Shown here: in pieces, positions 8,314 through 14,823 of the stretch | How positions within the stretch are numbered: the stretch's first letter is position 1 | Layout: every line of letters starts with the position of its first letter | IMG/VR virus record: IMGVR_UViG_3300034120_000331 | Location: 1 to 29,603 of that record | Reading direction: 5' to 3' (one strand) | Length of the DNA stretch: 29,603 nt | Origin: a virus | Position numbers and translations under genes: made by a program | Notes under the pieces: generated by a model | The model's database searches: none | What the model saw: the letters and a program-made list of their open reading frames with translations, nothing else | Told to the model about the DNA's origin: nothing

Positions 8314-8795
8314 TGACAATGGTTAGCACATTCCTGTCGTTCCTTGCAGGCGGTTTGCCCAAGATTCTGCAAATCTTCCAAGACCGCCAAGACAAGAAGC
8401 ATGAGTTAGCCCTTGTCGCCGCGCAGAAGGAGCGCGAACTAGCCCTCGCAGAACGCGGGTTTATCGCGCAGGCACGGGTTGAGGAAATCAAACTGGAGCA
8501 AATCCAAACGCAGACTGCTGCCGAGGAACGTCAGGCGCTGTATAGCCACGACGTTGAGATTGGCAAAGGCGCATCCCAATGGATGATCAACTTGCGTGCT
8601 TCGGTGCGCCCGGTTGTAACGTACATTTTTGTGCTGGAACTGGTCGCTATCAACATTGCAGGTGTTTGGTACGCCTACAACACAGGCGTGCCGTTTGCTG
8701 CTGCAATGGCTGAAGTGTTCTCAGATGACGAGATGCTGATACTGTCGTCAATCATTGCCTTCTGGTTTGGCACGCAGGCTTTCGGCAAGAAGTGA
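8310..8795 (+). CDS. Putative 3TM-type holin (GTA-holin-like)
   Basis: ATG in an ATGA overlap; 161 residues. Residues about 5-20 are hydrophobic (VSTFLSFLAGGLPKIL), residues 25-75 form a long charged helix (KKHELALVAAQKERELALAE), and two membrane helices follow at about 98-118 (VRPVVTYIFVLELVAINIAG) and 140-158 (LSSIIAFWFGTQAFG). The RPVVTYIF segment and the spacing of the last two helices fit the recalled 3TM holin family found in gene-transfer agents and phages. It stands directly upstream of, and overlaps, the lysozyme gene, as expected for a holin-endolysin pair. Confidence 0.7.
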   Translation: MMTMVSTFLSFLAGGLPKILQIFQDRQDKKHELALVAAQKERELALAERGFIAQARVEEIKLEQIQTQTAAEERQALYSHDVEIGKGASQWMINLRASVRPVVTYIFVLELVAINIAGVWYAYNTGVPFAAAMAEVFSDDEMLILSSIIAFWFGTQAFGKK

Positions 8796-9271
8796 AGGTC
8801 AGTCCTGCTGCAATACAGATGATCAAGCATCATGAGGGCGTAAGGACGCGCCCTTATCGGTGTCCGGCCCTGCTATGGACGGTCGGGGTCGGCCACGTTA
8901 TAGACCCGGCTCACGCTGCGGTGAAGTATGAGGAACGCAAGAGCCTACCGATACCCGCAGGATGGGATCGAACTCTCTCGATGGACGAGGTGGACCGGAT
9001 ACTTGCTCAAGACCTTGGCCGGTTTGAGCGTGGTGTGGTTCGACTTTGCCCTGCTGTTGTTGGCCGTCAGGGAGTCTTTGATGCTCTTGTATCTTTTGCC
9101 TTTAACGTGGGGCTAGGCAACCTTCAGCGCTCTGGCTTACGGATGAAGGTCAATCGAGGCGACTTTGAAGAGGCAGCCGAAGAATTCAAAAAGTGGACAA
9201 AAGCCGGTGGTAAGGTGTTACCCGGCCTCGTCAAACGTCGTAACGACGAGCGGGTATTGTTTTTGAGTTAG
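8792..9271 (+). CDS. Endolysin: GH24 phage lysozyme
   Basis: GTG start in a GTGA overlap with the holin-like gene; 159 residues, the usual size for lambdoid GH24 lysozymes. The enzyme cleaves the beta-1,4 bond between N-acetylmuramic acid and N-acetylglucosamine in peptidoglycan. The catalytic pattern E-X8-(D/C)-X5-T is present as Glu15, Cys24 and Thr30 (HHEGVRTRPYRCPALLW then TVGVGH). Cysteine in the second position is a known variant of this family. A second conserved part, FDALVSFAFNVGLGNL, is near residues 95-110, and LVKRRNDERVLFL is at the end. No N-terminal signal or membrane anchor is visible, so release should need a holin. Confidence 0.93.
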   Translation: MKVSPAAIQMIKHHEGVRTRPYRCPALLWTVGVGHVIDPAHAAVKYEERKSLPIPAGWDRTLSMDEVDRILAQDLGRFERGVVRLCPAVVGRQGVFDALVSFAFNVGLGNLQRSGLRMKVNRGDFEEAAEEFKKWTKAGGKVLPGLVKRRNDERVLFLS

Positions 9272-9294
9272 CCTCATTTAATGGAGCGGGCGCT

Positions 9295-9591
9295 ATGCGA
9301 CAAGACGGCATCCCAGAGCGCTTCCAACTAGCCGGTCACACCATCAATGTCAAAGTAATTTCGCCCTCCAAGTGGCGTCACGGCAAAAATTGTGTTGGAA
9401 TGTGGCTTCCAGACAAATACGAGATACACATCGTAAGTTCTTGTAAAGGCACAAACCGGCAGCAAGTGTGGGCGCATGAGGCGATTCACGCGATGCTCGA
9501 CATCGCTGGTCACGATGACCTAAGCCGAGACGAGCAATTTGTAGATCGGATTGGACACTTGCTGCAACAGATGCTCACAACAATGGAGTAA
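9295..9591 (+). CDS. Putative zinc metallopeptidase-like protein (HEXXH motif)
   Basis: ATG start with a GGAG site about 11 nt upstream; 98 residues. The sequence has WAHEAIHAMLD around residues 59-69, an HEXXH zinc-binding motif, followed by DEQFVDRIGHLLQQ; Glu80 is a candidate third ligand, as in small gluzincin-type or ImmA-like phage proteins. The N-terminal half is beta-rich (GHTINVKVISPSKW, DKYEIHIVSS). Small proteins of this type are common in late regions of aquatic phages, and no substrate is known. The link to the lysis cassette is positional only. Confidence 0.6.
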   Translation: MRQDGIPERFQLAGHTINVKVISPSKWRHGKNCVGMWLPDKYEIHIVSSCKGTNRQQVWAHEAIHAMLDIAGHDDLSRDEQFVDRIGHLLQQMLTTME

Positions 9592-9594
9592 GCA

Positions 9595-10656
9595 ATGCAG
9601 TCCAAGGCATCCGATGATCAGATATTAAAAGCACTACAGGAAGCAAACGGCATACGGGCAATAGTCGCTGCAAAGTTCAAAATGAACGAGCGGACTTTGC
9701 AGATGCGGCTAAAAAAGATGAAGGACAAGGGGTACGTTATCCCTGACTCCACCTATCAACCCGGACGCCAAGTCGTAGACAAGGGCGACTACGAGTTCAC
9801 CCCGCTGCCCGACGATGACGTTCCCATCGAGGAACTGATTGCCCAGCGCAAGCGCAAGTTCCAGCACAAGCGCGAACACGAAGAAGCCAGCAAACTTATT
9901 CCCATCAAAGTGAAGATGGCCGGTGCTATCGGCATCCTGCACTTTGGCGACCCGCACGTAGACGACGACGGTTGCGACATAGAAGCCATTGAGCGCCACA
10001 CCGACCTTGTGAACCGCACCGAGGGGCTGTTTGCAGCGAACGTAGGCGACACCACAAACAACTGGGTCGGGCGCCTCGCAAAACTTTACGGCGAGCAGGC
10101 AACATCTGCCGCGCAGGCTTGGAAGATAGCCGAGTGGTTTGTTAATCGCTGCGACTGGCTCTACATGATCGGCGGCAACCACGACCTGTGGTCAGGCTCA
10201 GGCGACCCTCTACGCTGGATAGCCAAGCACCAGAACTCGCTTTATAAGTCCTCAGAGGCCCGTATAGCGCTTAAGTTCCCAAGTGGCCTAGAGGTACGGA
10301 TCAACGCCCGCCACGACCACAGCGGCTCTAGTATTTGGAATCCGGCTCACGGCCCGATGAAGGCTGCGCTGATGGGAACCCGCGACCACCTGTATGTGGC
10401 CGGTCACAAGCACGAGTCGGCTTATAGCGTTCTGAAGGATGCAATTAGCGGCATCACGATGCACGCCTGTAAGGTGGCGTCCTACAAGATTTACGACCGC
10501 TACGCCAAGGAGCACGGGTTCAGGGACAACTGCCTGTCGCCCTGTGCTCTGACGACGATTAACCCTGCGCTACCGGCTGACCATCCAGACTTGGTGAAGG
10601 TGTGGTGGGACCCGGAGGAAGGGGCTGACTACCTGACATTCTTGCGGCGGCGCTGA
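9595..10656 (+). CDS. HTH-metallophosphoesterase (calcineurin-like)
   Basis: ATG 3 nt after the previous stop; 353 residues. Residues about 5-50 form a helix-turn-helix-like unit (IRAIVAAKFKMNERTLQMRL). The catalytic domain has all the dimetal phosphoesterase motifs: GDPH at 118-121, GDTTNN at 151-156, GNHD at 194-197, a histidine segment ARHDHSG near 239, and GHKH at 270-273. The two domains together are a recurring phage arrangement whose substrate is unknown; nucleic acid or a cyclic nucleotide are possible. It is the last gene of the left plus-strand operon. Its last 98 nt are overlapped by a convergent minus-strand gene, and no intrinsic terminator follows it. Confidence 0.85.
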   Translation: MQSKASDDQILKALQEANGIRAIVAAKFKMNERTLQMRLKKMKDKGYVIPDSTYQPGRQVVDKGDYEFTPLPDDDVPIEELIAQRKRKFQHKREHEEASKLIPIKVKMAGAIGILHFGDPHVDDDGCDIEAIERHTDLVNRTEGLFAANVGDTTNNWVGRLAKLYGEQATSAAQAWKIAEWFVNRCDWLYMIGGNHDLWSGSGDPLRWIAKHQNSLYKSSEARIALKFPSGLEVRINARHDHSGSSIWNPAHGPMKAALMGTRDHLYVAGHKHESAYSVLKDAISGITMHACKVASYKIYDRYAKEHGFRDNCLSPCALTTINPALPADHPDLVKVWWDPEEGADYLTFLRRR

Positions 10657-10822
10657 ATATCTCAGCCCGTTCGCGGTTTGCACGCAGGGTGCAGTACCGC
10701 TGGTGCAGGCGCTTGAGGAACGTGGAACGCCGCTGACCGGCAATCTCCTCGTCCAAGAGTGCCTTAACCTCGGCCTCGTTAAACAGATTCAGGTTTTGGT
10801 TCAATACGCGCCAGTTCTTCAT
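10559..10822 (-). CDS. Small charged helical protein, convergent with the phosphoesterase gene
   Basis: ATG at 10822 on the minus strand; 87 residues. Residues 1-60 are clearly protein-like: NLFNEAEVKALLDEEIAGQR followed by STFLKRLHQRYCTLRANRER, a helical, basic pattern found in small uncharacterised phage proteins. The last 30 residues are Pro/Ser-rich and lie opposite the coding end of the phosphoesterase gene, so this tail may be an extension with little constraint. It is the last gene of a leftward four-gene operon controlled from about 11.65 kb. A DNA-binding or regulatory role is possible but not shown. Confidence 0.6.
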   Translation of the reverse strand: MKNWRVLNQNLNLFNEAEVKALLDEEIAGQRRSTFLKRLHQRYCTLRANRERAEIFSAAARMSGSQPLPPGPTTPSPSLDGQPVAQG

Positions 10823-10840
10823 GGCCGTATTGTAAATGAA

Positions 10841-11149
10841 TTATTTAAGGCGCTGCAAGTAAAGCGCCTGTAGGGCGCATACGGTGTCGTCTGGGTCACG
10901 GGCTTCGTACCATTCGCCCCTAGGCTGGAAGAAGCCCTGAAAGCGTTTCTGTCCCTCTGACAGCCGCCCACCCTTGGCCTTGACCTCTATCCAGCATATC
11001 CACGCCATGCCGTCGTGCATTGGCTTGACGGCCAACAGGTCAGGGATGTCGTGCCCTGCCGAGGCGTAGTCGATGACCTCGAAGTTGGCCTTACGGAGGG
11101 CTTCTACAATCTCGGTGTGGTTGTTGTCTCGACGTTTGGCGTAGCGCAT
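10841..11149 (-). CDS. PD-(D/E)XK (VRR-NUC-like) nuclease
   Basis: ATG at 11149; 102 residues, the usual length of stand-alone VRR-NUC or Holliday-resolvase-like phage nucleases. The motif is complete: Glu13 in the first helix (NNHTEIVEAL), Pro36-Asp37 in HDIPDLLAV, Glu55-X-Lys57 in WIEVKAKGG, and Gln67 in LSEGQKRF. These residues bind the metal ion and cut DNA. The gene is in the leftward operon with the Cro-like gene, 7 nt after the preceding gene. A role in resolving branched DNA during replication or packaging is likely from the family; the substrate is not known. Confidence 0.8.
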   Translation of the reverse strand: MRYAKRRDNNHTEIVEALRKANFEVIDYASAGHDIPDLLAVKPMHDGMAWICWIEVKAKGGRLSEGQKRFQGFFQPRGEWYEARDPDDTVCALQALYLQRLK

Positions 11150-11156
11150 ACGCCGA

Positions 11157-11471
11157 TTATGCCGGTTTGCACCTAGCCTTCAACTTCGTCACGCCCGGCT
11201 CGCCCCACAGTTCCCGCACCATGCCTCGAACGTGCGGGTCGCCGTATGCCTCAGTCGCATCGTCCAGCGAGCGCAGGATGTCGCCCACGTAGTTCTTCAA
11301 CCAAGATGTGCGCTCTGCACGCTGCTGCCAGTCGCCTACGCCGATCCGAGCAAGGTACGCATCGGCTAACCGCAGTTTGCCAAACGGCGTGTGCTTGACG
11401 CTTTCCCAATACCGCACATTGGCTTGTGACGCCCACGATATGTCGGTGCTATTCGTAACTGGATTATTCAT
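11157..11471 (-). CDS. Hypothetical protein of the leftward early operon
   Basis: ATG at 11471, overlapping the end of the Cro-like gene by 8 nt; 104 residues. The middle reads NVRYWESVKHTPFGKLRLAD and WQQRAERTSWLKNYVGDILR, helical and basic with several Trp residues. The C-terminal part is PHVRGMVRELWGEPGVTKLK. No catalytic or metal motif was recognised. The close spacing on both sides shows that it is part of the same transcript as the repressor and the nuclease. A nucleic-acid-binding or regulatory role is possible. Confidence 0.6.
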   Translation of the reverse strand: MNNPVTNSTDISWASQANVRYWESVKHTPFGKLRLADAYLARIGVGDWQQRAERTSWLKNYVGDILRSLDDATEAYGDPHVRGMVRELWGEPGVTKLKARCKPA

Positions 11472-11649
11472 TGACTTTCAGCACGCATTGAATTTGATAC
11501 AGGCGCAACGCAGGAATCTTGTCTTCCTTAAACCAGCGCAGCACAGCCTGCCGGGTTACGCCCAACGCCCGAGCAATCTCGCTCTGGGAGCCATAAATCT
11601 TCAGTAGTTGTTTCGGTGTCATAGATTGCACAGTAACAGGTGTTGACAT
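11464..11649 (-). CDS. Cro-like transcriptional repressor
   Basis: The chosen ATG at 11649 gives 61 residues, the same length as P22 Cro. The core is a helix-turn-helix: LLKIYGSQSEIARALGVTRQ then AVLRWFKEDKIPALRL, with the usual Gln-Ser-Glu-Ile-Ala-X-Ala-Leu-Gly-Val pattern. Cro proteins bind operators as dimers and repress early promoters. The start codon lies inside a palindrome that also covers the -35 box of the opposing promoter, so the protein probably represses that promoter and may affect its own gene. An alternative ATG at 11622 would give 52 residues. There is no ribosome site before either start. No partner CI/c2-type repressor is in the window. Confidence 0.8.
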   Translation of the reverse strand: MSTPVTVQSMTPKQLLKIYGSQSEIARALGVTRQAVLRWFKEDKIPALRLYQIQCVLKVNE

Positions 11650-11670
11650 GATCGTCAACGGGAGTATACT
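11642..11670 (+). promoter_or_regulatory. Rightward early promoter overlapped by a palindromic operator
   Basis: A -35 box TTGACA (11643-11648) and a -10 box TATACT (11665-11670) are separated by 16 bp, close to the sigma70 consensus. The palindrome GTTGAC-ATGATC-GTCAAC (11642-11659) covers the -35 box and the start codon of the Cro-like gene, so it is a likely operator. The -10 lies in the self-complementary AGTATACT (11663-11670), so the same bases also give TATACT on the minus strand and could serve a leftward promoter with a poor -35. Predicted rightward start is near 11677. Confidence 0.75.
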
Positions 11671-11675
11671 GCACT

Positions 11676-11692
11676 TCGGGGATTGGCCCCGA
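11676..11692 (+). other. Stem-loop at the 5' end of the predicted early transcript
   Basis: TCGGGG and CCCCGA are perfectly complementary around a five-base ATTGG loop. The predicted transcription start (about 11677) falls at the foot of this stem, so the early mRNA would begin with a hairpin directly before the ribosome site of the first gene. Such 5' hairpins can slow mRNA decay; here this is inference. Confidence 0.45.
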
Positions 11693-11703
11693 TGGAGAAA
11701 GCA

Positions 11704-11916
11704 ATGGAAGACGATTACCGCATCTTGGCCGAGCAGGAACGCGACCGACTCATGGAATTGCACTGCCGCGCCGAACACGCCGCCTTCAACGTCATCGAAG
11801 GCTTAAACGAACTCAACCGCATCGAAGCCGAAGGCGCTTTCAAACTGCACCAAGCGTTTGCCGAGTGCATTGCTGCGATTGACGCCGCATCCGCCAAACT
11901 GAGGAACCCGCAATGA
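11704..11916 (+). CDS. First gene of early operon, small helical protein
   Basis: ATG at 11704 has GGAGA 6 nt upstream and is preferred over the ATG at 11692, which lies in the hairpin. The product is 70 residues, acidic and helical (MEDDYRILAEQERDRLMELH, then GLNELNRIEAEGAFKLHQAF), probably one long coiled coil or a helical hairpin. No motif was recognised. As the first gene behind the strong early promoter it may be made in large amounts soon after infection. It ends in an ATGA overlap with the next gene. Confidence 0.65.
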   Translation: MEDDYRILAEQERDRLMELHCRAEHAAFNVIEGLNELNRIEAEGAFKLHQAFAECIAAIDAASAKLRNPQ

Positions 11917-12143
11917 CTTGCGACGACATTATCCGCATGGCTAAAAATGAATATGGCATTTACGCCTTTACAGCCGAAAGCCTTGCACACTTCGTTGTCC
12001 TAGTTACCGCAGTTGAGCGTGAGGCGTGCGCTGAGTTGTGTGACGAATTAGTTGAGCGCAACAGGGCAGACGCTCATGTCGCATGGGTTTTTGGTAATTC
12101 ACAGTGCGCCGACGCTATCCGCGCAAGAGGAGAACAAGCATGA
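11913..12143 (+). CDS. Small early protein with Cys-containing helix (EREACAELC type)
   Basis: ATG in an ATGA overlap; 76 residues. The centre reads VEREACAELCDELVERNRAD and the end SQCADAIRARGEQA. Short proteins with VEREACA near the middle and a CA-x-AIRAR end are common in phage early regions and remain uncharacterised. The two Cys pairs could bind a metal or lie on one helix face. It ends in an ATGA overlap with erf, so its translation is likely coupled to that of the recombinase. Confidence 0.7.
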   Translation: MTCDDIIRMAKNEYGIYAFTAESLAHFVVLVTAVEREACAELCDELVERNRADAHVAWVFGNSQCADAIRARGEQA

Positions 12144-12721
12144 AGGTCTACGAGAAGATTGCTGCTGTCACCGCCGAACTATCCAAGATCGGCATCAGCA
12201 AAGACAGCAAGAACCAGTCGCAGGGCTACGCTTTCCGTGGTATCGACGCCGTTTACGGTGCGCTCTCGCCGCTGCTGTCAAAGCACGGCCTGTGCATCCT
12301 GCCTCGCGTGACCGACCGACAGGTTATCGAGCGCCAGAACCGCCAAGGCACTGCGCTGTTTTACGTCACGCTGACCGTGGAGTTTGACTTTGTAGCCGCC
12401 GAAGACGGCAGCAAGCACACAGTCATCACCGTAGGCGAGGCGATGGACTCAGGCGACAAGGCCAGCAACAAGGCTATGTCTGCCGCCTACAAGTACGCCG
12501 CCTTTCAAGCGTTCTGCATCCCGACCGAGGGCGATAACGACGCCGACTCGCAGACGCATGAAGTCGCAGCAGCCACTACCGATCCTGCCGTTGAGGCGGC
12601 AGTACAACTAGCAGCCACTATCGAGGAGTTAAACGGAATATGGAAAAGCCTAAACGCAAGCGAGCGAAAGGTGCATCTAAGCCTGTTCAGCGAGAAGAAA
12701 AGCAAGTTGGCCTCAAATTGA
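12140..12721 (+). CDS. erf: Erf-family single-strand annealing recombinase
   Basis: ATG at 12140 in an ATGA overlap gives 193 residues; P22 Erf is about 204. Erf forms rings on single-stranded DNA and anneals complementary strands, which lets terminally redundant phage genomes circularise. The family signatures are GYAFRGIDAVYGALSPLLSK at residues 29-48 and GEAMDSGDKASNKAMSAAYK at 99-118, followed by AAFQAFCIPTE. A linker follows at about residue 140 and a short helical C-terminal part. The exonuclease 1.2 kb downstream would provide the single-stranded substrate. Annotation by motif is strong. Confidence 0.92.
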   Translation: MKVYEKIAAVTAELSKIGISKDSKNQSQGYAFRGIDAVYGALSPLLSKHGLCILPRVTDRQVIERQNRQGTALFYVTLTVEFDFVAAEDGSKHTVITVGEAMDSGDKASNKAMSAAYKYAAFQAFCIPTEGDNDADSQTHEVAAATTDPAVEAAVQLAATIEELNGIWKSLNASERKVHLSLFSEKKSKLASN

Positions 12722-12951
12722 AAGAGCAGAGGCTAGTGAAAGAAATACTGAGTGATGTTGAGTCATACATCGTGGCTTGGTCTTTGGGCAATACGATTGA
12801 AATGATGGAGCAGATGATTGAAGAGCGTGAGTCTGGCCTATGTCCTACTGGCTTCTTTGAGAAGAACAAGGCTAAGGACTTGCGTGTGATGAAAGACCAC
12901 CGCGATGCCGCCAAGATCATTTTGAAATGGTATCAGGTGCCAAACACATGA
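12640..12951 (+). CDS. Small basic early protein overlapping the end of erf
   Basis: ATG at 12640 gives 103 residues and an 82-nt overlap with erf in another frame. An alternative TTG at 12718 would form a TTGA overlap with the erf stop and remove the Lys/Arg-rich first 26 residues. The part after erf is clearly protein-like: LVKEILSDVESYIVAWSLGN, then KNKAKDLRVMKDHRDAAKII. It is helical and charged, without recognised motif. It ends in an ATGA overlap with the next gene. The true start is uncertain. Confidence 0.6.
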   Translation: MEKPKRKRAKGASKPVQREEKQVGLKLKEQRLVKEILSDVESYIVAWSLGNTIEMMEQMIEERESGLCPTGFFEKNKAKDLRVMKDHRDAAKIILKWYQVPNT

Positions 12952-13442
12952 CTTATCCCATCATTGAATTACAGCGGTGGGAATATGACTTGGTAAACCT
13001 TGTCGGCGCTCGACGCTGCTCGGCAAGGTGGGATAGCCAAGACGCCCTGCACTACGACCCGAAGCGCATGGAAGACGACCGAACGGCGCAGGTGGCTGCG
13101 TGTGCAGCAGAGTTGGCCGTAGCCAAGTACACCAACCGCTATTGGCACGCACATGTGTGGGACGCCCGCGATCACCAACTCTACAAAGACTGGCCTGACG
13201 TTGGCAGGAACATCGAGGTTCGTCGCGTGCGAACCAGTAACACTGCCGCTGTGCGACAACACCAGATCGGTAAAGGCTTGGTGTTGTTCGTCGCCAAGCC
13301 CGTTATGCCAGAGATACGAGCCGTGGAGATTCTTGGCTGGTTGCCGCATGACTTGGCATGGGAGAAGGCGACACCTTCCGACTATTCAGAAACCACACGA
13401 GTTATTTCCCCTCAACACCTACGATTGGAAAAGTATCCGTGA
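12948..13442 (+). CDS. Early protein, possible PD-(D/E)XK-fold nuclease
   Basis: ATG in an ATGA overlap; 164 residues. The middle contains a helix (AACAAELAVAKYTNRYWHA) followed by DWPDVGRNIEVRRVR near residues 80-95 and strands GKGLVLFVAKPV and IRAVEILGWLPHD. Asp-Val-Gly followed by an X-Glu-Val-Arg strand resembles the divergent active site of small phage proteins with a restriction-endonuclease fold, where Lys is replaced. Position inside a recombination operon agrees with this, but the proof would need a profile comparison. The other option is a non-catalytic DNA-binding member of the fold. Confidence 0.55.
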   Translation: MTYPIIELQRWEYDLVNLVGARRCSARWDSQDALHYDPKRMEDDRTAQVAACAAELAVAKYTNRYWHAHVWDARDHQLYKDWPDVGRNIEVRRVRTSNTAAVRQHQIGKGLVLFVAKPVMPEIRAVEILGWLPHDLAWEKATPSDYSETTRVISPQHLRLEKYP

Positions 13443-13446
13443 AATT

Positions 13447-13671
13447 ATGAAAACGTATACCAAAAGATCGCGTTACAACCCACGCATTACGTTTGAGCAG
13501 TACAAGGTGCTGCGCGAGCGTAGAGCCGATGCCAAGGCCAACAAGAAGCGCATCAACTACAAACCGTTGGCGCAGGAATGGGGAATGAACCCCATGCTTA
13601 TGGCTTCTGCACTGCACCGTGGCATAAAACAATACGATTACCTGCTCTGGAAGCAAGGAGAGTTGCAATGA
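13447..13671 (+). CDS. Small basic HTH-like DNA-binding protein
   Basis: ATG at 13447, 4 nt after the previous stop; 74 residues. The frame is open further upstream, but those codons lie opposite the previous gene. The protein is strongly basic (YTKRSRYNPRITFEQYKVLR, then RRADAKANKKRINYKPLAQE). The segment YKPLAQEWGMNPMLMASALH, residues about 38-57, has the form of a helix-turn-helix. It could regulate the early or late operon or bind DNA during replication. It ends in an ATGA overlap with the next gene. Confidence 0.6.
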   Translation: MKTYTKRSRYNPRITFEQYKVLRERRADAKANKKRINYKPLAQEWGMNPMLMASALHRGIKQYDYLLWKQGELQ

Positions 13672-13943
13672 TTAGTCATCTCGCCAAACGTCCGAGCGAT
13701 GTAGATCGGCCATCAACAGATGACTCGGGCTACCGCCGACTGTGGTCTGCCGTGCTGTGGCAGGCGATTAAAGACGCAGACAACGCCGATGGCCGAGGCG
13801 CTGCATTTCACTGGATTTTTTCCCGTCGTGATGACGCCGGGTCGATGCGCTGGATTTGCGACATGCTCGACTTTGACTACAACAAGTTGCAGTCGTTGTG
13901 CATGACCCGTGATGGCCGTAAAAAAATCTTAGGGAGAGTGTGA
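13668..13943 (+). CDS. Small early protein of unknown function
   Basis: ATG in an ATGA overlap, with AAGGAG 7 nt upstream; 91 residues. The sequence contains GYRRLWSAVLWQAIKDADNA, then FHWIFSRRDDAGSMRWICDM and LDFDYNKLQSLCMTRDGRKK. The pattern of a Trp-rich helix followed by FxWICxxLDxD and a basic end is one I associate with small uncharacterised proteins of podovirus early regions, near recombination genes. A DNA-binding function fits the basic end, without proof. Confidence 0.65.
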   Translation: MISHLAKRPSDVDRPSTDDSGYRRLWSAVLWQAIKDADNADGRGAAFHWIFSRRDDAGSMRWICDMLDFDYNKLQSLCMTRDGRKKILGRV

Positions 13944-14554
13944 TGGAGCAGCGAACAACAGAATGGCACACCGCCCGTCTGGGCAAAGTGACTGCCTCGA
14001 AGGTGTCTGACGTAGTGGCACGCACGAAGAGTGGCTATGCCGCTACTCGCGCAAACTATATGGCGCAGTTGGTATGCGAACGCTTAACCGGCAAGCCGAC
14101 TGAAGGGTTTAGCAGCGCCGCGATGGAGTGGGGCGTCGAGCAGGAAGGCGCAGCGCGTGACGCTTACAGCGCCAAGGTGGGCGAACTCGTCACTGAGGTG
14201 GGGTTTATCAATCACCCTGCAATCGAAATGGCAGGAGCCAGCCCTGACGGATTGGTGGGCGTGAATGGGTGCGTCGAGATCAAGTGCCCGTCTACGGCTA
14301 CGCACATCGAGTACCTCTTTGAGCGTGACCCGCCGCAGAAATATTTTTATCAAATGCAATGGCAGATGGCCTGCACGGGTACGGACTGGTGCGATTGGGT
14401 CTCATACGATCCAAGGATGCCCGAGGAGTTACAACTGCTCGTGGTGCGTATCCCAAGGGATACAGACTGCATCACCCTCTTGGAGAAAGAGGTATTTGAT
14501 TTTTTGGCTGAGTTGGATGCTAAAGTTTCTAAACTGAAGGAGATGACCCTGTGA
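13943..14554 (+). CDS. YqaJ / lambda-exonuclease-type recombination nuclease
   Basis: The ATG shares a base with the previous stop (TGATG) and has AGGGAGAG upstream; 203 residues, usual for the family. The active site is GASPDGLVGVNGCVEIKCPS around residues 98-117, with Asp102, Glu112 and Lys114 as the metal-binding triad, matching Asp119, Glu129 and Lys131 of lambda exonuclease. An upstream helix (MEWGVEQEGAARDAYSAKVG) holds the conserved Glu. The enzyme degrades 5' strands from double-stranded ends and leaves 3' tails for Erf to anneal, so the two form a two-part recombination system. KYFYQMQWQMACTG is the further family motif near residue 133. Confidence 0.92.
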   Translation: MEQRTTEWHTARLGKVTASKVSDVVARTKSGYAATRANYMAQLVCERLTGKPTEGFSSAAMEWGVEQEGAARDAYSAKVGELVTEVGFINHPAIEMAGASPDGLVGVNGCVEIKCPSTATHIEYLFERDPPQKYFYQMQWQMACTGTDWCDWVSYDPRMPEELQLLVVRIPRDTDCITLLEKEVFDFLAELDAKVSKLKEMTL

Positions 14555-14823
14555 ACTATGACAATACTAATCGTGGCGTGCTGTTTCCGAACGACAAGAA
14601 GGGCAACGAAAAGCGCCCAGACTTTACTGGCGACCTAAACGTGGGCGGCACGGAGTACAAACTGTCTGCGTGGAAGAAGTCTTCAAAGGCTGGCAATAAC
14701 TTTTTGTCCATTAGCGTCCAGTTGAAGGAAGGCCAGCAAAGGCCGCAGAAGCCTGCGCCTGCTGCGGGGTTGACCGAGGACAACTGGTCAAAGGCTGACC
14801 TTAACGATCCGTTGGGCTTCTAA
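14551..14823 (+). CDS. Small beta-rich protein with SSB-like acidic tail
   Basis: GTG start in a GTGA overlap with the exonuclease gene; 90 residues. Residues about 8-55 are predicted strands: NRGVLFPNDKKGNEKRPDFT, then YKLSAWKKSSKAGNNFLSIS. This matches a class of small phage proteins near recombination genes that I recall only as uncharacterised. After a Gln/Pro/Ala linker the protein ends in DLNDPLGF, an acidic segment closing in a hydrophobic-aromatic tip, like the C-terminal tips of bacterial SSB that dock partner proteins. An OB-fold ssDNA-binding role is therefore suggested, not proved. Confidence 0.65.
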   Translation: MNYDNTNRGVLFPNDKKGNEKRPDFTGDLNVGGTEYKLSAWKKSSKAGNNFLSISVQLKEGQQRPQKPAPAAGLTEDNWSKADLNDPLGF

